A stretch of 64,000 nucleotides of DNA from Gillisella taibaishanensis (lineage in GTDB: Bacteria > Pseudomonadota > Alphaproteobacteria > Rhizobiales > Rhizobiaceae). The stretch covers positions 186,001 through 250,000 of the forward strand of contig NZ_MKIN01000027.1 of NCBI RefSeq assembly GCF_001938985.1. The letters run 5' to 3'. The notes beneath the pieces were generated by a model that saw nothing but the letters and a program-made list of their open reading frames with translations, did no database searches and had not been told where the DNA came from. Position numbers and translations under genes: made by a program. This document shows positions 34,855 through 43,446 of the stretch, piece after piece (the first letter of the stretch is position 1; every line of letters begins with the position of its first letter).

Positions 34855-36117
34855 TCAGCCTTCGTAACGACGCAGCACCAGGGATGCATTTGTGCCGCCG
34901 AAACCGAAGGAATTCGATAGAGCAACGCGGACGTCGCGCTTACGAGCCTTATGCGGCACGAGATCGATCTTCGTCTCCACGTCAGGCGTGTCGAGATTGA
35001 GCGTCGGTGGGCAGATGCCGTCACGGATGGCGAGCGCCGAGAAGATTGCTTCGACTGCACCCGCCGCGCCCAGGAGATGGCCGATGGCCGACTTGGTCGA
35101 GGACATCGAGATCTTCGACGCGCTATCGCCGACCAGACGCTCGACAGCGCCGAGTTCGATCGTATCGGCCATAGTCGAGGTGCCGTGGGCATTGATATAG
35201 TCGATATCGGATGCCTTCAGGCCGGCGCGCTTCAGCGCCATGGTCATGCATCGATAGGCGCCATCGCCGTCTTCGGCGGGAGCAGTGATATGGAAGGCGT
35301 CGCCCGACAGGCCGTAACCAACGACTTCGGCATAGATCTTAGCGCCACGCGCCTTGGCATGTTCCAGTTCTTCCAGAACGACGATACCGGCGCCCTCGCC
35401 CATCACGAAACCATCACGGTCCCGGTCGTAGGGGCGCGAGGCCTTGTGCGGATCATCGTTATGCTGAGTGGACAGCGCCTTGCAGGCGGCAAAGCCGGCA
35501 AGTGAAATGCGGCTGATCGGCGATTCGGCACCGCCGGCCACCATCACGTCGGCATCGCCAAAGGCGATCAGCCGGCTTGCGTCGCCGATCGCGTGGGCGC
35601 CGGTCGAGCAGGCCGTGACCACGGAATGGTTCGGGCCGCGCAACTTGTGCTTGATGGAGACATGACCGGAGGCGAGGTTGATCAGCCGACCGGGGATGAA
35701 AAATGGAGAAATGCGGCGCGGACCCTTGTCACGCAGCGTATAGCCGGCTTCGACGATGCCCTCGATGCCGCCGATACCAGACCCGATCAGCACGCCTGTA
35801 GCGCACTGGTCGTCATTGCTCTCAGGCTTCCAGCCAGCATCGGCCAGCGCCATGTCTGCAGCTGCTACAGCATACATGATGAAGGGATCGACCTTGCGCT
35901 GTTCCTTCGGCTCCATCCAGTCATCGGCATTGAAGGTGCCGTTGGTGCCGTCGCCAAACGGAAGGCGGCAAGCGATCTTGGCGGGAAGATCCTCGACCTC
36001 GAATTCTGTTACCTTGCGTGCGGCGTTCTGGCCGGCCAGAAGCCGTTCCCAGGTGACGTCGGTACCGCAGCCAAGAGGAGATACCATGCCGGTACCGGTG
36101 ATAACGACACGTCTCAT
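34855..36117 (-). CDS. fabF: 3-oxoacyl-ACP synthase II
   Basis: FabF elongates acyl-ACP in fatty-acid synthesis and makes cis-vaccenoyl chains. The 420-residue protein has the Cys-His-His triad: VTACSTGAHAI, NAHGTSTMADTIEL and KSAIGHLLGAAGAVEA, and the terminal NSFGFGGTNASLVL. The start at MRRVVITGTGMVSPLG (36117) is the family start; an in-frame ATG at 36138 is possible. It lies 221 bases after acpP in the same direction, as in most proteobacterial fab clusters. Confidence 0.96.
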   Translation of the reverse strand: MRRVVITGTGMVSPLGCGTDVTWERLLAGQNAARKVTEFEVEDLPAKIACRLPFGDGTNGTFNADDWMEPKEQRKVDPFIMYAVAAADMALADAGWKPESNDDQCATGVLIGSGIGGIEGIVEAGYTLRDKGPRRISPFFIPGRLINLASGHVSIKHKLRGPNHSVVTACSTGAHAIGDASRLIAFGDADVMVAGGAESPISRISLAGFAACKALSTQHNDDPHKASRPYDRDRDGFVMGEGAGIVVLEELEHAKARGAKIYAEVVGYGLSGDAFHITAPAEDGDGAYRCMTMALKRAGLKASDIDYINAHGTSTMADTIELGAVERLVGDSASKISMSSTKSAIGHLLGAAGAVEAIFSALAIRDGICPPTLNLDTPDVETKIDLVPHKARKRDVRVALSNSFGFGGTNASLVLRRYEG

Positions 36118-36269
36118 TCGCCCGTTCACCCCATTCATATAGAAGAAAGCTAAAGCACGTTTTCCGCAATCCGCCTCGATTGGCGTTGAACACATGCAGC
36201 GGATTGGAGACCTGCAGACAGGTCGCTAACGGAGCGACACAACACGCTGCAAAATCTCAAAACAATCAT

Positions 36270-36293
36270 CGGGCCTGCGCAAGCGCAGCCCCG
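36270..36293 (-). other. Hairpin in the acpP-fabF spacer
   Basis: CGGGCCTGCGC (36270-36280) pairs with GCGCAGCCCCG (36283-36293) with one C-C mismatch and a two-base loop. A second small stem (CCCC/GGGG) adjoins it. It may partly terminate or protect the acpP message, which is usually far more abundant than fabF. There is no strong T-run. Confidence 0.5.
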
Positions 36294-36338
36294 AAAAGGG
36301 GCGGAAACGAGCCCGCCCCATTAAGTGAGGTCAAGCGA

Positions 36339-36575
36339 TCAAGCCTGAGCCTTTTCGATGAACTTGACTGCATCGCCGACCGTCAGGATCGAGTCAGCTG
36401 CATCGTCCGGAATTTCAACGCCGAATTCTTCTTCGAACGCCATGACCAATTCGACCGTATCGAGCGAGTCGGCACCCAGATCGTCGATGAAGCTTGCGCC
36501 TTCGACGACCTTGTCGGCTTCAACGCCCAGATGGTCAATAACAATTTTCTTTACGCGTTCTGCGATGTCGCTCAT
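36339..36575 (-). CDS. acpP: Acyl carrier protein
   Basis: A 78-residue acidic protein carrying acyl chains on a 4'-phosphopantetheine arm attached to the serine of the [12 protein letters not shown] motif (about residue 38). The sequence matches AcpP along its whole length ([18 protein letters not shown] ... [12 protein letters not shown]). The start at 36575 follows GGTCGAGGAAACC; longer in-frame readings upstream are not coding. Flanked by fabG upstream and fabF downstream. Confidence 0.97.
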
Positions 36576-36911
36576 GTCGGTTTCCTCGACCTCTAATATA
36601 AAGGGATTGCCGTGATGGCCTTCCCACCCTGTTTTGCGCCCGCGGGTCCGAAGACGTCGCCGGCATTTGCGTTGAACCCGCTCTGCACACGTTCGTTCCG
36701 TGCTCACGGTCAGGCGCAAGACCTTCCATTGCTAGTCGGTTTCTGGCCTTTGCTGGCCAGTTTCCGGCCATTGCTGGCCGTTTTCCGACCATTTTCCGGG
36801 ACGACTGCTCACAGTCCTCGCCCGATTAACATGGTTTAGGTCTGCCGGAAAGCCCGAAAATCGAAGCCATCTGATTGATCCCAGACCAATTAAGCGGGAT
36901 TTGGCCTGTCT
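36576..36911. repeat. acpP leader region with a 21-base tandem repeat
   Basis: The 336-base gap between fabG and acpP carries two near-perfect 21-base units at 36739-36759 and 36760-36780 (GTTTCYGGCCWTTGCTGGCC pattern). A partial third unit (36781-36799) follows, and a partial unit precedes them. They lie in the untranslated leader or promoter region of acpP, transcribed leftward. No gene is seen. The promoter for acpP is expected here but not placed. Confidence 0.6.
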
Positions 36912-37649
36912 TCAGATCATCGCCATGCCGCCATTCACATGCAGTGTCTGGCCGGTTACGTAGCTGGCTTCCGAGGAGGCCAGGTAGAGAACGGCAGACG
37001 CGATTTCGGCTCCCGTTCCCATGCGTTTCATGGGGATTGCCCCCATGATTGTGTCTTTCTGCTTGTCGTTCAGCTTGCCCGTCATGGCGCTTTCGATAAA
37101 GCCCGGGGCAATGCAGTTGACCGTGACGTTACGGGCCGCGATCTCCTGCGCCAGCGACTTGGAAAAGCCGATCATGCCGGCCTTCGAGGCGCAGTAATTG
37201 GCCTGGCCCGGATTGCCGGTCACACCGACGATCGACGTGATGTTGATGATGCGACCATAGCGGCGGCGCATCATCGGATGGGTCAATTCGCGCGTCAGGC
37301 GGAAGGTAGAGGTCAGGTTGACCTCCAGCACGGCGTCCCAATCGGCATCGGACATGCGCACGAACAGGCCGTCCTTGGTGATGCCGGCATTGTTGACGAG
37401 AATGTCGACGCCTTCGAGTTCAGCTTCGGCCTTTTCGCCGAGCGCCTTCACTTCAGCGCGGTCGGAGAGATTGGCCGGGAAGATCTTGACCCGCTCGCCA
37501 AGCTCGGAGGCCAGCGCCTCCAGCTTTTCGACGCGCGTGCCATGCAGGCCGACGGTTGCGCCCTGCGCATGCAGCATGCGGGCGATTTCTTCACCGATGC
37601 CGCCGGTCGCGCCGGTTACCAGGGCCTTGCGGCCGGTCAAATCGAACAT
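36912..37649 (-). CDS. fabG: 3-oxoacyl-ACP reductase
   Basis: FabG reduces 3-oxoacyl-ACP with NADPH. The 245-residue SDR has the cofactor loop TGATGGIGEEIA, the NNAG motif, the catalytic serine in ITSIVGVTGNPG, and YCASKAG, with the C-terminal GGMAMI typical of FabG. Position between fabD and acpP fixes the assignment over other SDRs. The ATG at 37649 starts MFDLTGRKALVTG. Confidence 0.96.
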   Translation of the reverse strand: MFDLTGRKALVTGATGGIGEEIARMLHAQGATVGLHGTRVEKLEALASELGERVKIFPANLSDRAEVKALGEKAEAELEGVDILVNNAGITKDGLFVRMSDADWDAVLEVNLTSTFRLTRELTHPMMRRRYGRIINITSIVGVTGNPGQANYCASKAGMIGFSKSLAQEIAARNVTVNCIAPGFIESAMTGKLNDKQKDTIMGAIPMKRMGTGAEIASAVLYLASSEASYVTGQTLHVNGGMAMI

Positions 37650-37777
37650 GTTCTATCCTCGTTGCTTCAAGACCCGGGCACGCCGCAGCGCTGCCCCCGG
37701 GGCCTTGGGGTGGAGAAAGTAAAGCCAGCACGTCCCGCCTCAGACCTCGCCAGGCCAATGGCGAACGCCGGAACGGC

Positions 37778-38722
37778 TCAGGCCAGCAGTGCGGTCAGCG
37801 CCGCTTCGATATCGGCAGGCGCGCCCACGGCCGTGCCGGTGATGTTCTTGTCGATCCGGCGCACCAGACCGCTCAGCACCTTGCCTGCACCGATTTCATA
37901 AAGAACCGACACGGCATTGTGGCTGAACCACTCGACCGTCTCGCGCCAGCGCACCTGGCCGGTGACCTGCTCGACCAGCAGCCGGCGGATCTCGTTCGGA
38001 TCAGTCACCGGTGCGGCCAGGACATTGGCGATCAATGGCACGATCGGGGCCTTCATTTCCACCTTTGCCAGCGCCTCTGCCATCGCCTCGGCGGCTGGCG
38101 CCATCAGGCTGGAATGGAACGGTGCCGAGACCGGCAGCATGATCGCGCGCTTGGCGCCCTTTTCCGTGGCAAGAGCCGCAGCCCGCTCGACAGCGGCTGT
38201 TGCGCCCGAAATCACCAACTGACCACCGCCGTTGTCATTGGCAATCTGCACCGGGCCTTCCGTCGTCGCAGCCTTACAGACGGCTTCGACATCACCGTGC
38301 TCCAGACCGAGGATGGCGGCCATGGCACCAGCGCCAACCGGCACGGCAGCCTGCATGGCATTGCCGCGAATGCGCAGCAGCCGGGCGGTATCAGCCAGGC
38401 TGAAAGTACCGGCGGCACAGAGCGCCGAGTATTCGCCGAGCGAATGGCCGGCGACATAGGAAACCTTGCCCCGCAGCGAAAAGCCGCGCGCTTCCATGAC
38501 CCGCAGTACCGCGATGGACACCGCCATAAGGGCCGGCTGGGCATTGGCGGTCAGGGTCAGATCCTCGGCGGGACCGTTCCACATCACGTCCGAGAGCTTC
38601 TGCCCGAGCGCGTCGTCCACTTCGTCAAAAACCGCCCGTGCTTCCGGAAAAGCCTCGGCGAGATCCTTGCCCATTCCGACGACCTGGCTGCCCTGGCCCG
38701 GAAATGTAAATGCGACACCCAT
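37778..38722 (-). CDS. fabD: Malonyl-CoA--ACP transacylase
   Basis: FabD loads malonyl groups on ACP. The 314-residue protein opens MGVAFTFPGQGSQVVGMG and has the nucleophile elbow GHSLGEYSALCAA, whose serine is acylated, then PVSAPFHSSLM with the catalytic histidine. The start at 38722 matches the family; an in-frame extension upstream is not conserved in type. It is the first gene of the leftward fabD-fabG-acpP-fabF run. Confidence 0.96.
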   Translation of the reverse strand: MGVAFTFPGQGSQVVGMGKDLAEAFPEARAVFDEVDDALGQKLSDVMWNGPAEDLTLTANAQPALMAVSIAVLRVMEARGFSLRGKVSYVAGHSLGEYSALCAAGTFSLADTARLLRIRGNAMQAAVPVGAGAMAAILGLEHGDVEAVCKAATTEGPVQIANDNGGGQLVISGATAAVERAAALATEKGAKRAIMLPVSAPFHSSLMAPAAEAMAEALAKVEMKAPIVPLIANVLAAPVTDPNEIRRLLVEQVTGQVRWRETVEWFSHNAVSVLYEIGAGKVLSGLVRRIDKNITGTAVGAPADIEAALTALLA

Positions 38723-38930
38723 GCGGTACTCCCTGCTATTTTCTCTCTCCAATTCACAAACTATCCTTGAGAGTCAAGCCTTAGCGGCCCGATCGCCCCC
38801 TCAACCCCGGTGAAGTCACAGGCTTTGAACGGCCCTCGACAGGCCTTGCGGATCGGAAATTTCCCTCTACATTCCCGCTCGATCCCTCCCCCGCTCTCCT
38901 TGAGCCGCATCAAAACCGAGACCATCAACA

Positions 38931-39974
38931 ATGAAATACAACAGGCTTGGCCGCACGGATATCTCCGTCTCTGAAATCTGCCTTGGCACCATGACCTGGG
39001 GCAGCCAGAACACGAAGGAAGAGGCCTTCGCGCAGATGGATTATGCCCTTGAAAAAGGTGTGAATTTCTTCGACACAGCAGAACTCTACCCGACGACACC
39101 GCTCTCAGCCGACACCTATACCGACACTGAAAAACTGATCGGTCTCTGGTTCGAAAAATCCGGCAAGCGCAAAGACGTGGTGCTGGCAACGAAAGTCGCC
39201 GGCGCCGGCCGTCCTTACATCAGGGGTGGTGCACCGATCAACGCTGATACGATCCATCAGGCGGTGGATGCGAGCCTGATGCGGCTGAAAACCGATTATA
39301 TCGATCTCTATCAAATTCATTGGCCCAATCGCGGTCACTATCATTTTCGCGGCGCCTGGAACTATGACCCCTCTACGCAGGATCGCGCAAAAGTGCCTGC
39401 CGAAATCACCGAAAAGCTGGAAGCGCTTGAGGATTGCGTCAAGGCCGGCAAGATCCGCGCCATCGGCCTCTCTAACGAGACCGCCTGGGGCACCCAGAAA
39501 TTCATCGATATTGCCGAGCGCAAGAGCCTGCCCCGCGTCGCGACAATTCAGAACGAGTATAACCTCCTCTATCGGTCGTACGATCTCGACCTGGCGGAGC
39601 TGTCACATCACGAACAGGTCGGGCTTCTTGCCTATTCGCCGCTGGCTGGCGGCATCCTGAGCGGCAAGTATCTCGGCGGCGGCAAGCCGGCCGGCTCGCG
39701 CGGCTCTATCAACGGCGATATCGGCGGCCGCCTCACCCCGCATCAGGAACCCGCGACCCGCGCCTATCAGGACCTCGCCAACAGCCACGGCCTCGACCTC
39801 GCGCAGATGGCGCTCGCCTTCTGCCTGACCCGGCCCTTCATGGCCTCGGTCATCATCGGCGCCACCAGCATGGAACAGCTGAAGACTGATATCGGCGCGG
39901 CCGATGTGACGCTGTCGGATGAGGTGATGAAGGGCATTGCCGCCATTCACCGCCAGTATCCGATGCCGATCTGA
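38931..39974 (+). CDS. Aldo/keto reductase (Tas-like)
   Basis: A 347-residue NADPH-dependent reductase with a TIM-barrel. It starts MKYNRLGRTDISVSEICLGTMTWGSQNTKEEAFAQ and shows the catalytic tetrad regions FFDTAELYP (Asp and Tyr), LATKVAG (Lys) and YQIHWPNR (His). The late segment MASVIIGATSMEQLKTDI binds NADP. The closest named type is E. coli Tas. The physiological substrate is unknown. Divergent from fabD; it is the first gene of an accessory block before the ribosomal-protein operon. Confidence 0.9.
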   Translation: MKYNRLGRTDISVSEICLGTMTWGSQNTKEEAFAQMDYALEKGVNFFDTAELYPTTPLSADTYTDTEKLIGLWFEKSGKRKDVVLATKVAGAGRPYIRGGAPINADTIHQAVDASLMRLKTDYIDLYQIHWPNRGHYHFRGAWNYDPSTQDRAKVPAEITEKLEALEDCVKAGKIRAIGLSNETAWGTQKFIDIAERKSLPRVATIQNEYNLLYRSYDLDLAELSHHEQVGLLAYSPLAGGILSGKYLGGGKPAGSRGSINGDIGGRLTPHQEPATRAYQDLANSHGLDLAQMALAFCLTRPFMASVIIGATSMEQLKTDIGAADVTLSDEVMKGIAAIHRQYPMPI

Positions 39975-40000
39975 GGCGAAAGACCTGCATCAAGAACCGA

Positions 40001-40028
40001 GGGGGTGGGCATGTCCTGCCCCTTTTTT
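40001..40028 (+). terminator. Intrinsic terminator after the aldo/keto reductase
   Basis: A G-rich arm (40001-40011) pairs with TGCCCC (40017-40022), followed by six T. It lies 27 bases past the reductase stop. Confidence 0.75.
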
Positions 40029-40102
40029 CGTTAACCGCTTGCTCACCGCATTCTTAGCCAGCGCTGGCTTTACAGTTCTTTATATATAAGTGTGCCCTTA
40101 TG

Positions 40103-40150
40103 AGAGCATTGCCGGGGAAGTGGGAACCGGTTTCCCGTCCGGGAATGTGC
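40103..40150. repeat. Dispersed rhizobial repeat copy upstream of the RTX gene
   Basis: The segment begins AGAGCATTGCCGGGGAAG and continues with the near-palindromic GGGAACCGGTTTCCC at 40122-40136. From memory it matches a common rhizobial intergenic element whose left half (AGCATTTCCAGGAAAAG) also appears as fragments at 27914 and 63696 in this window. It lies 60 bases before the RTX-repeat gene. Confidence 0.55.
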
Positions 40151-40209
40151 AAAGGCAATAGGTCTGACGCGGCGATTATCTGCTGCATCAGGACCGGGGA
40201 TGGGCGACG

Positions 40210-41133
40210 ATGAGCACGATCAACAGTTTTTACCGCGACCCCAATGCCGTCGCCTATGCCAGCCAGTTATTCTCAGGCTCGCGCCCGGCTGCCATTACGG
40301 CCAAGGGCCAGTCCCATCCCGGCACAGCCTTTGAAGATGGTTCCGTTCAGTCCAGCAGCCAACGGGCGCTGGCGCGGATCATCGAAATTCTCAGCCTTGG
40401 CGGCGACGACAGCGCGTCGGAGGCGAAAGTCACCGATAACCTCGGCTATATCACCCAGGCTTCGGGAAGCGAGGGTGACGATAAGCTGACGCTGACTGGT
40501 CGAGCCATCTATCAAGTCGAAACCGGTGCGGGCGACGACACCGTCATGGCAAAAACTGCTGCAATGAGTGGCGTGGCGCTCGGCGACGGCAAGGACAGTC
40601 TCAAGGCCAGCGCTGCACTGCTCACCGATATCGACGGAGGTGCTGGCGACGACGACCTGCAACTGACCGGCGCGTTGATCATGAACGTAACGGGTGGTGA
40701 CGGCAACGATACGATCAAGGTTTCCGGCCAGACGCTGACTAGCATCGATGGCGGCGCCGGTGACGACACCATGTATCTCGAGGGCAACCGCATCTTTGCC
40801 TCCGGCGGAAAGGGTAACGACACCGTCACCATTCACCAGACTGGCACCATTCACCAGACCGGCAAGGATAGTGGTATTGCCGAATATGCCTTCGCCGCTG
40901 GCGATGGCAGCGACACGATCACCACGGATGGACCGCTGGCGCTGAAACTCGACGGTTACCAGCAGAGCGATATCACCATCTCCACCAGCGCCAACGCCAT
41001 GACCATTAGCTTTGCCGGCTCGACGGATAAGCTGACCGTGGCCTTTGACGGCGCGGGTACCAAGGGCGCCACCCCCGCCTATGCATTTAGCAATGACAGT
41101 GGCCGCTTGACGCTGACGATCAAACCGACCTGA
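40210..41133 (+). CDS. RTX-type (hemolysin-like) calcium-binding repeat protein
   Basis: A 307-residue acidic protein without signal peptide or membrane segment. Eight blocks of the GGxGxD type occur between about residues 95 and 245: GSEGDDKL, TGAGDDTV, LGDGKDSL, GGAGDDDL, GGDGNDTI, GGAGDDTM, GGKGNDTV and AGDGSDTI. They are spaced about 18-19 residues apart instead of nine, so canonical and degenerate turns alternate. Such beta-rolls bind calcium and are usually type I secretion substrates, but no type I exporter is nearby. A short TIHQTG duplication (40828-40863) looks recent. GGGGATGGG precedes the start. Confidence 0.75.
   Translation: MSTINSFYRDPNAVAYASQLFSGSRPAAITAKGQSHPGTAFEDGSVQSSSQRALARIIEILSLGGDDSASEAKVTDNLGYITQASGSEGDDKLTLTGRAIYQVETGAGDDTVMAKTAAMSGVALGDGKDSLKASAALLTDIDGGAGDDDLQLTGALIMNVTGGDGNDTIKVSGQTLTSIDGGAGDDTMYLEGNRIFASGGKGNDTVTIHQTGTIHQTGKDSGIAEYAFAAGDGSDTITTDGPLALKLDGYQQSDITISTSANAMTISFAGSTDKLTVAFDGAGTKGATPAYAFSNDSGRLTLTIKPT
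40828..40863. repeat. 18-base tandem duplication inside the RTX gene
   Basis: Two 18-base units (40828-40845, 40846-40863) differ at one base and encode TIHQTG twice. The copy number keeps the frame, as expected for replication slippage in a repeat-protein gene. Confidence 0.85.
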
Positions 41134-41273
41134 TCTCTACCCGTCCACTTTTATGCCTTTTTGTCCTTGCGTAGCGACGCATGGAACCTGCTGCTGCCTG
41201 CCGAGTTTTCCCGGATAGATTTTAAAGACAACGCATATTCCCGTCGTCGGACAAATTATCCATGGAGGCTCGC

Positions 41274-42317
41274 ATGTGCCGATACTGCCAGATCATTCCC
41301 GAAAAAGTGCTGATCGCCCTCTCCCATGACGAGGACCTGCCTGCCGACGCCAGAGAGCGGTTGACCGCCACGATGCGCCACGACCATCAGCTGCGCCAAT
41401 TCCGTGACAGCGCCCGGCAGCTGGTCATGGCCAAGCGGCCGTTCCAGGCCTTTTCCGTCACCTTGACGCAGACGCCTGATATCCCGGTCTATACCTGCAA
41501 TAACGGCATGACGCTGCCCGGCGTGCAGATTGCCGACCCCGGCAACTCCAGCGATCCGCAGGTGAAGACCACGTTCAACACGACCAGCGATGTCGAGCGC
41601 TTCTACCGCAGCGTTTTCAATCGCAACTCGATCGACGGCAATGGCATGACCATCCTGTCCTCGGTTCATTATGGCCGCGACTACAACAATGCCTTTTGGA
41701 ACGGATCGCAAATGGCCTATGGCGACGGCGATGGCCAGATCTTCACCGCCTTCTGCGACAGCGCCGACGTCGTCGGCCATGAGCTCACCCATGGCGTCAC
41801 GCAATATACGCTGGGCCTCGATTACGAGAATCAGGCCGGCGGCCTCAATGAGAGCCTGTCCGATGCCTTCGGAAGTCTATTCAAACAATGGGTTAAAGGC
41901 CAAAGCACTGATGAGGCCGACTGGCTGATCGGAAACGATATTCTCGGTCCCGCCGCCCGGCAGAAATACACCTGTTTGCGCGACATGGCCGACCCGACCA
42001 ATGCCCATTGCATGGGCGGCCAGATCGCGCATTTCCGCGATTATCGCGACGGTATGGACCCGCATGAAACCAGCGGCATCGCCAATCACGCCTTCTATCT
42101 GATCGCCACCCGCCTTGGCGGCAAAAGCTGGGACAAGGCCGGGCCGATCTGGTATGATGCCCTGACGCGCAACGGCAGCAATCCAGATATGACGATGGCG
42201 GAATTCGCAGGCGCGACGAAAGCCTCGGCCGCCCGTCTGTTTCCCGGTGACACGGCCGTTGCAAAGGCAGTCGATAGCGGCTGGGCGGACGTAGGCATCG
42301 CCCTTGCAGGTGTCTAG
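41274..42317 (+). CDS. M4 neutral metalloprotease, protealysin type
   Basis: A 347-residue thermolysin-family protease. The zinc site is VVGHELTHGVTQ (HExxH) with the third ligand in GGLNESLSD about 20 residues later, and the catalytic histidine region is ETSGIANHAFYLIATRLGG. There is no signal peptide. The N-terminus CRYCQIIPEKVLIAL is the short protealysin-type propeptide (about 45 residues), not the long thermolysin one. Protealysin-like proteases are found in the cytosol and are released in some bacteria. The start at 41274 is preceded by GGAGG; an ATG at 41262 overlaps this site. A small inhibitor-like gene follows 84 bases downstream. Confidence 0.92.
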   Translation: MCRYCQIIPEKVLIALSHDEDLPADARERLTATMRHDHQLRQFRDSARQLVMAKRPFQAFSVTLTQTPDIPVYTCNNGMTLPGVQIADPGNSSDPQVKTTFNTTSDVERFYRSVFNRNSIDGNGMTILSSVHYGRDYNNAFWNGSQMAYGDGDGQIFTAFCDSADVVGHELTHGVTQYTLGLDYENQAGGLNESLSDAFGSLFKQWVKGQSTDEADWLIGNDILGPAARQKYTCLRDMADPTNAHCMGGQIAHFRDYRDGMDPHETSGIANHAFYLIATRLGGKSWDKAGPIWYDALTRNGSNPDMTMAEFAGATKASAARLFPGDTAVAKAVDSGWADVGIALAGV

Positions 42318-42401
42318 GCTATCGCCGACGGCATTGCAAAACACGGACGAGATCCTATCTCGGTTCGTGACGACCTTTGTAAGCAAAGGGCACCGAGGGC
42401 C

Positions 42402-42695
42402 ATGGAAGCGATGGATGAACTTATTCTGGAAAAGACCGGCGGCTTTGCCGGTTTCGGCGGTGTGAGATCAGCGCTGCGCAGCGATGGCGTCTGCGCGGTG
42501 GAAAAGCTCAGTCCAGAAGAACTGAGCCTGATCGAGGGCTTCTTTTGCGAAAACGGCACCGAACCCGCCAAGGTGGCCGATGGTTTTCGCTACCGGATCG
42601 TCTGGCCATCACGGTTCGGAACCCGTTCGGTCGAGGTTCCCGAAAGCCTCGTGCCTGAGGAAATCAAGGCGTCCGTGAAAGATCGGCTGCGGTAA
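42402..42695 (+). CDS. Emfourin-like inhibitor of the adjacent M4 protease
   Basis: A 97-residue protein on the same strand as the M4 protease gene and 84 bases after it. The layout matches emfourin, the protealysin inhibitor described from the protealysin operon of Serratia: GGFAGFGGVRS near the N-terminus, a short helix LSPEELSLIEGFFCEN, then FRYRIVWPSRFGTRSVEVPESLVPEEIKASV. Family membership is by recalled pattern, not alignment. No signal peptide, so it would act in the cytosol as an antidote to the protease. A second in-frame ATG lies nine bases in. Confidence 0.78.
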   Translation: MEAMDELILEKTGGFAGFGGVRSALRSDGVCAVEKLSPEELSLIEGFFCENGTEPAKVADGFRYRIVWPSRFGTRSVEVPESLVPEEIKASVKDRLR

Positions 42696-42732
42696 CGCAG
42701 CCTTCCAGACACAGCTATTTCGGGCTTCACCC

Positions 42733-42760
42733 TTGCTTTCCCGGCAAAAGCGCGTATAAG
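42733..42760 (+). promoter_or_regulatory. Predicted housekeeping promoter of the rpsF operon
   Basis: TTGCTT at 42733-42738 and TATAAG at 42755-42760 are separated by 16 bases, a good fit to the alphaproteobacterial sigma-70 pattern. Transcription would start near 42767, giving a leader of about 215 bases before rpsF. Confidence 0.6.
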
Positions 42761-42801
42761 CCGCCCTGTTCGCAACACCCGGTCTATCGGCTGGTGGCTG
42801 A

Positions 42802-42859
42802 ACGGAGGGCCGGCAGACTTATTCTGCCGACAGAAACGACAAGCGTTTCGGCCTCCCGT
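42802..42859 (+). promoter_or_regulatory. Structured leader of rpsF-rpsR mRNA
   Basis: An outer helix pairs 42802-42812 with 42849-42859 (10 of 11 pairs, one A-C mismatch). It encloses two hairpins: 42814-42827 (GCAGA...TCTGC type, loop CTTAT) and 42833-42849 (GAAACG...CGTTTC, loop ACAAG). The inner hairpins compete slightly with the ends of the outer helix. S6:S18 binding leaders autoregulate this operon in other bacteria; whether this structure is one is inference. Confidence 0.5.
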
Positions 42860-42981
42860 GTCTCCGCTCTCGACCGTCTCGTACAACGCTTTTCTTGCCC
42901 CGGGTATGCCCGATCAGGAGCAGTCGTTGAGGCTTAGCGCCGATCCGGGTGATGACACATCGCAAGAAAGGCAAAGCTATC

Positions 42982-43434
42982 ATGGCTCTTTATGAACATG
43001 TATTCCTTGCCCGGCAGGATATGTCCGCACAGCAGGTCGATGCCCTCGTAGAACAGTACAAGGGCGTTATCGAATCCTTCGGCGGCAAGGTCGGGCGCGT
43101 AGAAAACTGGGGCTTGAAGTCCCTGACCTATCGCATCAACAAGAACCGCAAGGCTCACTACGCTCTCATGGACATCGATGCTCCGGCAGCCGCTATCCAT
43201 GAAATCGAGCGTCAGATGCGCATCAACGAAGACGTTCTTCGTTACATGACCATCGCTGTTGAAGCGCACGAAGAAGGCCCGTCGGCCATGATGCAGAAGC
43301 GCGACCGCGACGACCGTCCGCGCCGTGACGGCGACCGTCCGGATCGTGGTGACCGCGGCGATCGTGGTCCCCGTGAAGGTGGCCGCGAGAGCTTTGGCGA
43401 TCGTCCGCGCCGTCCGCGCGAAGACCGGGTATAA
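42982..43434 (+). CDS. rpsF: 30S ribosomal protein S6
   Basis: S6 binds 16S rRNA with S18 in the platform of the small subunit. The 150-residue protein starts MALYEHVFLARQDMS and has the S6 core to about residue 100, including GRVENWGLKSLTYRINKNRKAHYALMDID. The C-terminal tail (about 103-150) is rich in Arg, Asp and Gly with repeated RDGDRPDRGDRGDRG-like units, longer than in E. coli and typical of alphaproteobacteria. The start at 42982 is chosen over an extension that lacks family similarity. Twelve bases separate it from rpsR. Confidence 0.97.
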   Translation: MALYEHVFLARQDMSAQQVDALVEQYKGVIESFGGKVGRVENWGLKSLTYRINKNRKAHYALMDIDAPAAAIHEIERQMRINEDVLRYMTIAVEAHEEGPSAMMQKRDRDDRPRRDGDRPDRGDRGDRGPREGGRESFGDRPRRPREDRV

Positions 43435-43446
43435 GGAGATCTGACT

